From assembly GCF_014066305.1 (NCBI RefSeq), contig NW_023501047.1:186001-250000 (forward strand): a DNA stretch of 64,000 nt, written 5' to 3'. Origin of the DNA: Letharia columbiana (lineage: Eukaryota; Ascomycota; Lecanoromycetes; Lecanorales; Parmeliaceae). Below are positions 56,386-64,000 of the stretch, in pieces. The notes beneath the pieces were generated by a model. It saw nothing but the letters and a program-made list of their open reading frames with translations, had not been told where the DNA came from and made no database searches. How positions within the stretch are numbered: position 1 is the stretch's first letter; every line of letters begins with the position of its first letter. The position numbers and the translations under genes were made by a program.

Positions 56386-59300
56386 CTATGCAAAGTAGCT
56401 CTTCCACAGAACCCCGTCCAGATCTTCCGCCTGCTCCTGCGAAAACGCCTAAATCAAGTCGTTAGCAATCTTCCTCACGAATGGTCTTTCACAGAACCTT
56501 ACCGTTAGATCCATCTGCCACGTATCTTGTCTCGTCTTCTTGAAATCACTCAAGATGCTTTTCACGCTCTTGCCCACCATCCCAGGATCGTTGTTGGCCT
56601 TGTTTGCGAGCGTCGTCAGAACACCCGGGATCCACGACGGCGGTGGTGATGCGTAGGGAAACGCTTGCACAAGAGCTCCAAGGCCCAGTACAGATGCATG
56701 TCGAGTCAATACAAGCTTACTCTGCTCAGGCGTTGGCGTGCTTGTCCCCGTACTTGGTTCCGAAAAAGCGTTCCTAGGCTTCTTGGGCAGCGGAGAGTTG
56801 AGGAGCATCTTCGAAAACTTCTTATTGAATACTTGCACAACCTTAGAGCGTAGTGCCACGGGTGAACATCGAATCATGCCTGACAGCGTAGTTGAGGCTC
56901 CAAGGCGTACCTCGAGTTGACTGTCTTCCAGCATAGTGGCCACGCAGTCAAGAAGACGCTGTTGATGTTCGGGAGAGATGAGGAAGAGACGGCGGAAGTA
57001 GATGACCTGCATGTTGATGAGAACCCGAAGGCGCTGATGCCACAGAGGTGATGCTGTTCCGATTCGTATAAGCGCATCAATCAACTCTGCATCTTCTCCA
57101 ATGCGGTGAGGTATGTTTGGAATGTGCCGGAAGACGTGATAGGCAAGGCCCTGTAGTTCTTGGTCTTCGCGGACGTCCATCATGTAGAGCAATTGCTCCA
57201 TGAATACATTCGGGAAGAATTGCAGAAGCTGAGTGCATTCAAAAGATGACAATGTCATATCGAGCCACAGCAAGACAGTCTTACCGCCCGAAGTATATGG
57301 AGAGGGCGTTTGTTGGCCTGGTGTGCGCTCCTGCCTCCATTTTTCCAGTCGTTCAAAAACCTCGTGGATAGTCTCTACAAACTCCTGGGTGGGCTGGTAT
57401 GGTCTCATGCCTAATGAAGAGGCCTCTTTCTGACTCTCGATCAATGTAGGCACATCCTTGTATGACTCGTGATAGCGTGTGCGATACAGGATTGACAACG
57501 AGTGACCCATGGCTTCACGGACTCCCTTGTATGGATGATCAAGATGCAGAAGAAAATCTTCGATGATTGGCTTGTCGAGCTGGAAGTGCCAGCCCAAGTT
57601 GTTTACACATGTTTGCAATAATTTTATTTTCGAGCTTTCCTTGAATGCGGCATTAGACTCCATATCCAACCTAAAGGACGCAAGCCAATCAATGAGGGGC
57701 CAAGAACGCCGAGGATCTTTGCCCTGTGTGAGTATTTGCAGGAACGTGTTCCAGTATGTGAGATTCTCTGGAGTCAAGCCGTCGGAAAACGCCTGTTGAA
57801 CCATAGGGTAAACGTACTGCCAGATCTCTGTACGCATTTCGAGCGGTTTATCGACCGTCGATAGAAGCAACGCCGCCAATATTTCGGCGGTGGCACGGTG
57901 CTGATGTTTGTCAGATCCATCAGTCCAGATCCTCCGGATTTCTTCTTTGATCTCAAGGAAGTTTGTACTTGTCCGACCAGAGTACATGAGGTCAAAGGCG
58001 TAACCGAGCAGCATAACATTGGAGACGTGGAACCGATCGGCTGCAGTATCACGCGGTTCTTGTCTCAGGTATCCGAAGAATGACGAGAACCACGACCGAT
58101 CTAATATCTGCCCTATCTGTGTACGAGCAGTTTCCTCGGCGTCATCATACTCCAGATCGGTCTTGGGATTCGTCTGATATGCAGGCATGGTCTTGTTCCA
58201 GGCTAGCCAGCCTGGATGATCGTGGTCAACGTAGTATTCCGCGTCTGCTTTAGCGAAGCTTGCAAGGTATTCTGACGTCCAAGTTGGATCATCTTGGCGG
58301 GTAGTGACTTGCACTTTGGCCGGAAGGCGTTGCTTGTCCAAAAGGTAGTCCTCATAGCTATGATTTGCAGCTGCCCGAGAGTCGATAAGAGTGAAAATGG
58401 CGACAATGGCTCCTTGGTACAGTGCTCTAAGCCCAGGATGCGAGTCAATCGATCCTCGGGCAACAAGGTCGATCATGTTTTTGGACGCAATACCGTCGAA
58501 CCTGAGACCTAAAGTAATCACAATAACAGCAGTGCGACTTGCCTTCTTCCAGTGCGATTTTCTGGCCATATCAACAAGCTCCTCTGACAAGGCCGCTTTC
58601 TTGCGTTCGATTCGAGAACGTTTGGCTGAAAGCTTGGCTCTCTTTCTGTCAATAATACCTTGGACGTTGTCGTTATTTGGCCCGATAGCCCGCACCAGTT
58701 CCCTTTCTATAATCACCATTCGCTCCTGTGGTTTCCCCATTTCCATGATCTGCATAGTTACAACGGCACAGAGTTTTTGAATAGAGGGTTTGTCTGCTGT
58801 GCTGGCAGAGATGTAAGTCTTGATCAGCGTTGGGGCGTACCTCCAGTCTCGAGCAATGGTCTTGTTCAGGGAGCCGAAGAACAACGAATACATAGAACCT
58901 TTTATACGGGCAAAGTCATTGTCCTTGACACCGCTCTCCATGGCAGAAAGAAGTGGAGGTATTACTAAGGATCGAGCTCCATTGACGGCTTTCAAAGCGG
59001 CTTCCGCCGCACTCTGCGCATGTCTACGAACGTCTCGGTAAGCAGACACAGACGATTGTGCAAGGTCGATAAAGAGCTGCTTTGATAAATCGGTCTTCGG
59101 GCGTGGGTAGGAGTTGTGACGCAGTCGCTGTAAATGATATACGTTGGCCCTCCGAAGGAGTATAGGCCTGGGGTACTCTTTTCGCAACCCGCTGACTTTG
59201 TAGGGTTGACTGTCGGCAGAGAGAAGTCTTGTCACCCTGTCAAGGACATGGGCGGATCTCTCAATCCCAACGTCAACGAACCACGACCGATAGGCATTGC

Positions 59301-62300
59301 ATAGAGGCTCAAAGCAAGCCACGTCATCTTCCTGTTTCTCAACAAGAAACTGATGGACTTCGTGCAGTACTTGCCCCGTCCTCTCCCTGAAAGCGTGAAG
59401 CTCTTGGTAGAGGTCATCGTCCTCTTCGAGTAAATAGCCAGACGCATAGGTGAACGTGGGCTTAACTTCATCCTCTTCTGAGCTCTCAAGATATGGATCA
59501 GAGTCCTCATCATGCTGATCTTCCGAAGACTCGGCCTCAGCATCGACCATCTCAGTGTCTGCACTCGCCTCTGATTCTGATTGGGGGGTAGTTATCTTGG
59601 AATCGAGCTTCGCGTCGAAGAGAACAGAGACGCCTGACAACAGCAGTCGAAGAAGCACAAGGTTGCGAGAAACTTCGTCGGACCATTCCTTGCCTACACC
59701 GTCTCGCTTGATGCTCGAGGTCCCAGAAGTGAGAGCCTGTAACTGTTCTAAAGCGTTCTCTCCCTGAGCTTTCAGCAAGTCAACAGCAAATTGAATCTCG
59801 TCCTTGTTAGGCACATGCCATTTGATGTTGAGGTTCTGAGGATCCGGAGTCGTTCCCCAGTCTGCAGGTCCGATCCCTCTGGCAAGTACTTCTTGCTCGT
59901 ATAGCGAGTAGTCTACAGTATAGATACCAGTGAGATTAAGTAACAGATGATGAATGAAGTTCGAGATGTGGGTGGTTGGAAGACCTTTACATTTCTGCTG
60001 CGTATATGCGGCAATGTCGAATAGCTCTTGTCTATGTTGGAGTACGGCGTCGCCAACATGTACAACAGACATACTAAGCATACTGACACTCCACACAAGT
60101 CCTCGGTCCCTAGGCAGGACATCGGTGCCTGTGTTTCGGGTTGACGCTGCTCCGTTCTCGTCGATCTCTGTCCGAATTGACTGGATCAGAACTGGCACCA
60201 GGCGCTTAAGGGCTTTGACCGGATCGACCTTGACAAGAGAGCTGCAAATGAAGGCCATCGCGTCTCGAGCTTGATGAACAACGTGGTTACTTATAAAATC
60301 GGCAATCTTGTTCAGCGCAAGGTCGTACAAATCAGGCGACAAAGAAGCCAGCAACGGCGTAAATGCAGCAGGAAGAGTATTCACGATATTTTCTTCGGGC
60401 GAACCAGACCTAGGTCGCGAGGCGTCCGGAAGATTTTCCAGAAGAGTAAACACTTTGCCGAGGAAAGAGCTCAGGAACTCTGCATATCCTGCAGTGGAAG
60501 AACGGAGGATGATCTCTTCGTCAACATCGCTCAAGCTATCCTGGTAGTCACATTTGACTTTCACACCTTCTTCTTCCATCCGGGCGACCTCGGAAGTAAT
60601 CCATTCCATTGCAAGCATGCTGCCACTGATGTCTTCGCTGTCTCGAGTTAAGTCGTGGAGAGGTATGCTATAGCACACGGACTGGATGTAGGATAACGTG
60701 TACAAGGTCTTGTCTAGGTCGTTGGCGTCTATGCCAGGAAGAGCGAGGCCCAGCATTGTGGTGACGTGACACCTGAAGCCTTTTGTACGAGCCATGATCC
60801 TTGATAGAACTTGCAAAGATCGTAAGGATGAAGTAGTTCGATGTACTTCGACCAGACCTTGCATGGATGGATAGATGCGCTGCAGTGCTCCGGGTAGGAT
60901 CAAAGTTGGCTCTAGGTAAGCCAAACTCTGGAGACTTGACAGAGAAAAGTTCATCGCACCGCCACTCTTTGCGTAGATCCCCATGAAAACTACGTCTCTC
61001 AAGCACAAGACGAACCGCTGTTTTAGGGCATCGTTCAGCTTACGGTCGTCTGGCATTTCCATTTCTCCGCTCTTCTCACGGTTCCACCGCATGACGAAGA
61101 AATCAGTGAGATAGAAAACGAGCTGTGACAGAGGCTTGGTCCATGTGCCTGAATTAGAAGGATGGAAGAAGGTTTCGACCGCTTGCATAAGACCTTCGAG
61201 GTTGGTCATGATCGAGTCGGGTGTATCTAAGGAGGCTGGTGACAGAGACATTATAATCCACCGCGCGATGTGATGCGCAATGGGATGCTTTTTTGGATCT
61301 CGTTCGACCATGATGGCAAGTCCAGCAGCTATGTCCATCGTTCCACTGTATGGTGATGTCGCTTGCCCGACAGGTATCTCGAGAAGACGGAGGATAGCGG
61401 TGAATATTGAGGAAGATTGCTCCTGGGTGTAGATACCAAATTCGGTGAACGGGACATGGGCGGACACCAGTGAATCTCGAGCTAGTCTCGAAAAGAGATC
61501 CATGAAGGTGGTATCGAAGACTCTCGACCTGTTGACTAGCGACCATAAGTGAAAGAACGTGGGTAGATAATGCTGTGGTAGGAGTTCCTCTTTGCCTTCA
61601 GGTGGAGGTGCCGTTGGGAACAGCAGATTCAGAAGACCCGTCACAGTGTAGGCGCCTTCCGTGAAAGACGTTGTGAAATAAGGAAGAATTTCCGCCAGCA
61701 TTGCTGGTATCTCCTTTGGATCGACATAGAGTTGAGCAAAGGCACAGAGTTTGGTGAGTGTCTTGTAACTACGCTTCACGTGTTGGGCGTGGACACCAGA
61801 CTCTGACGGTATCACAAGTACTTTCCACTCCCGGAACAGAGGTCTCCAATCCAGAGTAAGATCGGTGCCAGGTCGAAGGTAATGCTTTCGCCTGCTCTGA
61901 TCAGTCCTAGAAGTAGAATATCATGTCGTAAGAATACTTACTTTGTCAGTACCATAAACATGCTTGAGAACCTCTCCGCTGCCGTAGTATCGACACCAGG
62001 TGCCAGGGCGAGCTCATAGTATAATCTGACCAACTTTACTCTCTGGTCCTTAGTTGGGTCGAATTTGAGGCCTAGCCAATTTCTCAACTCCCTTGTCCAG
62101 TGTACAGCGCCCACAGCGAAGTCGCCAGCTTCTACCGAGATGTAGAGTTGCTTTAGCATCTCTTTGAAGTCTTGATTTCTCTTCACCTCGCTCTCCACCT
62201 CATAAGGCAGGTACCGAAAGTATGGATATGTTCTTGGCCGACTTCTCGCAATCTGTTTGTTGTCCTCCACTGTCCATCGTCCTGCAGCACCAGGACCTGG

Positions 62301-62384
62301 CGACGTAGCGCGAGAGTCATCGCCTCCGTCTTTTCCATCAAGTGATGCTATCAGCTCAGCTAATTTAGACGCATTACTTTCCAT
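56386..62384 (-). CDS. blm10: Proteasome activator BLM10/PA200
   Basis: Three exons, 62384-61942, 61891-56503 and 56448-56386, join in phase to 1964 residues, typical of the family. Introns are 50 and 54 nt. BLM10 is a dome of HEAT-like repeats that caps the ends of the 20S core proteasome in nucleus and cytosol and opens its gate. The N-terminus contains RPRTYPYFRYLPYEVESEVK and RKHYLRPGTDLTLDWRPLFR (across the first splice). The centre has a long acidic loop (SSEDQHDEDSDPYLESSEED), with helical repeats throughout and the C-terminal LPKKPRNAFSEP region. The last exon, too small for routine frame finding, supplies LDGVLWKSYFA as the extreme C-terminus. The HbYX docking tail is normally Tyr-Tyr-Ala and here reads Tyr-Phe-Ala. 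Confidence 0.94.
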
Positions 62385-63100
62385 GACTTAGAGCAGGTAT
62401 GGGAGAGGAGGGTGAGATTTGAACAGAGGGATTGCTGGTGGCAAAATGCTTGTAATGGGTGCTACAGAAATCGAGCTAGTCAGTACCTCACGCAAACGAA
62501 GATGGTAAGGCAATCATCAGACGTGCGTGAGTGGTAAAATATCAGAGCTTACAGCATTGATCTCCCAGTATCCAAGCCAGTCCCACCGGTGCCACTCAAA
62601 GTAGAAGCTTTCAAGCCCAACCAGACACTTCGTTGGGAGTCCTGCAGGCTTCCTTCCTGCAGTTCTTATTTCGAAGACACCAGCTCGGCTACTTGCAGTG
62701 GAAGCTCCTAGGCTGTGTTGGAAGATCTGGGGAAGTTATTTACTATTGGTTGACGATCTTGAAGCTGCAACGATTATCGCGTGTCGACGCTTAGCGTCGG
62801 TTCTCCGGATTGAGAAATCTGGTGCACGAGAGACCTAACAGTGTCAAATCATCAATGTATGTTATGATTTTTTTTTGGCTGAGCAGTGAGTATGTGAATC
62901 AGATGAGTATTGCCATGGTTATTCAAGCTTTTATCATCTACATATGCAGGGGAGAAGGTGGATGACCAATTCATTCCCCATCAGGCACCAAGCGCATACG
63001 CACCACAGCCTTGTCATTTAACACTTTCTATTCCTAAATCGAATATGACCTCTTTACTCGTCCACTTGAACGGGTGTCAAGGAATCCTTTCTACTTTCAC
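62385..63100. other. Spacer between BLM10 start and GPI18 3' end
   Basis: It contains the BLM10 promoter on the left side and the 3' flank of the GPI mannosyltransferase gene on the right. A short T run lies near 62868-62876. No gene was recognised. Confidence 0.5.
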
Positions 63101-64000
63101 TTATGCAGGCGGCAAAAAGCTTGCGAATAATCCTCCTTGCACTATCGCATAGATGACCATCCACCTCGAAATGACAAAGGCAGTACTCCATTTCCTCCCC
63201 ATTAAGGAAGTCTTACGATCCTCGAGGATCAATGATGCCAGCCACCAATACCAGACAGGATAGCCAGAGGACAGTCGAGTAATTATTTGGACATGATAGC
63301 TCGTCAGCGTCAAAGCTGCGAGGACTATCTGGGGTGTTGCGAAACGACGCGCAATCGCTTGATTGATGCGCAAAGGCGAGCTGACCTCGATGTTCTCTCG
63401 GTTTCCCTTGTCGCCGCTGATCTCAGAACTCGAGCAACCCTGCAAAGCCGAAATTCCGGAACGGAACAGTATGAACAGCATCGGTGTGGCGAGGATAAAG
63501 AGCGGAAGGTTCGATGTGGTCCAGTAACTCAGAAAGCCACTTCCCCTGGACAAGATCAGCTTTGTACGGAACAGACGTGTAAAAGCCTACCAGTATTGCC
63601 TCTGAACCCATGTATAAATACTCGGAGGCCAATATGAGCACCATGGTCTCTTGTCACTGTACGCACTTGCACGTACACAGTACTCGTCATATGCCAAATA
63701 CTGAGGCACTATCGCTATGCAGGCCATTAGAAGTCCAGATATGGAGACAGTCAAAAGATGTCGGATGTTAGATGCGATATCAGTGGATCGCAGAATCCTA
63801 GTACCACAAGCCAAGGCGTCCCAAACCAGTAGCAGACCACTTAACAACCCATTGCCGCGGAAAGTCGTAGCTATGCCAAACAGAACGCCGGACAGGAGAA
63901 CCAAGCAATCCCTCTGGTTTTCTTGTCCCTCGCCGTGCTTCAGCATGGCTTTAGCGTAAAGATAACAGCCGGTGAAGTTCAGGAATGAGAATGAGCTTTC
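63101..64000 (-). CDS. gpi18: GPI mannosyltransferase 2 (GPI18/PIG-V), 3' part
   Basis: The gene is cut by the window end, so its 5' part is missing. Exon sequence runs 64000-63591 and 63545-63101 with a 45-nt intron (GTAGGC donor, GTCCAG acceptor). The enzyme adds the second mannose to the GPI anchor precursor on the lumenal side of the ER. Visible family features are the membrane segment CLVLLSGVLFGIATTFRGNG with the conserved FRGNG, PQYLAYDEYC, RPWCSYWPPSIYTWVQRQYW continuing over the splice into GSGFLSYWTTSNLPLFILAT, and the C-terminal WMVIYAIVQGGLFASFLPPA. Several hydrophobic helices are present, as expected for a multi-pass ER protein. Confidence 0.93.

Overview
The window is nuclear DNA of a filamentous ascomycete (Pezizomycotina), most likely a Dothideomycete. 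The genus is not determinable by eye. The evidence is eukaryotic genes on both strands, short introns (45-93 nt) with GT..AG ends and CTRAY-like branch sites, and proteins typical of moulds. No tRNA, rRNA, CRISPR array or intact transposon was recognised.

Layout. 0.4-4.4 kb: an ING-family PHD-finger chromatin protein and a cis-prenyltransferase (dolichol synthesis), both +. 4.4-5.35 kb: an AT-rich gene-free stretch with possible retroelement debris. 5.35-10.8 kb: a type II membrane glycosyltransferase-like protein and a 1173-residue disordered protein. 10.8-13.1 kb: a cluster of simple repeats. 13.1-18.4 kb: two decayed genes facing away from each other, an AAA+ ATPase (-) and a DUF7708-like gene of the fungal NLR-associated type (+). 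18.8-21.1 kb: a centrosomin-motif coiled-coil protein (-). 21.1-26.2 kb: accessory-looking DNA with a 52-bp-arm foldback, a 176-residue orphan gene with an internal duplication, and strongly C- then G-biased DNA. 26.2-32.2 kb: a TFIP11/Ntr1-type G-patch splicing factor (-) and a disordered fungal protein (+). 32.2-34.8 kb: a long GATA microsatellite. 34.8-36.0 kb: NCS6/CTU1 tRNA thiolase (-). 36-40.8 kb: mostly gene-poor. 40.8-42.5 kb: a four-finger C2H2 regulator (+). 42.5-44.7 kb: purine and G-rich repeats. 44.7-47.1 kb: two tandem F-box-like paralogues and a small two-TM protein (all -). 48.05-50.75 kb: the mitochondrial i-AAA protease YME1 (+). 53.9-64 kb: glycerol kinase, the proteasome activator BLM10 and the 3' part of GPI mannosyltransferase 2 (all -).

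The genes are mostly independent housekeeping loci, separated by repeat-rich spacers, with no operon or biosynthetic cluster. The least ordinary parts are the decayed divergent pair at 13-18 kb, the foldback at 22.4 kb, the orphan gene at 24 kb, an in-frame intron inside the first zinc finger at 40.9 kb, and a variant C-terminal proteasome-docking tail in BLM10. Splice sites were placed by hand from phase, consensus and protein continuity. Family names rest on recognised motifs, not on searches.
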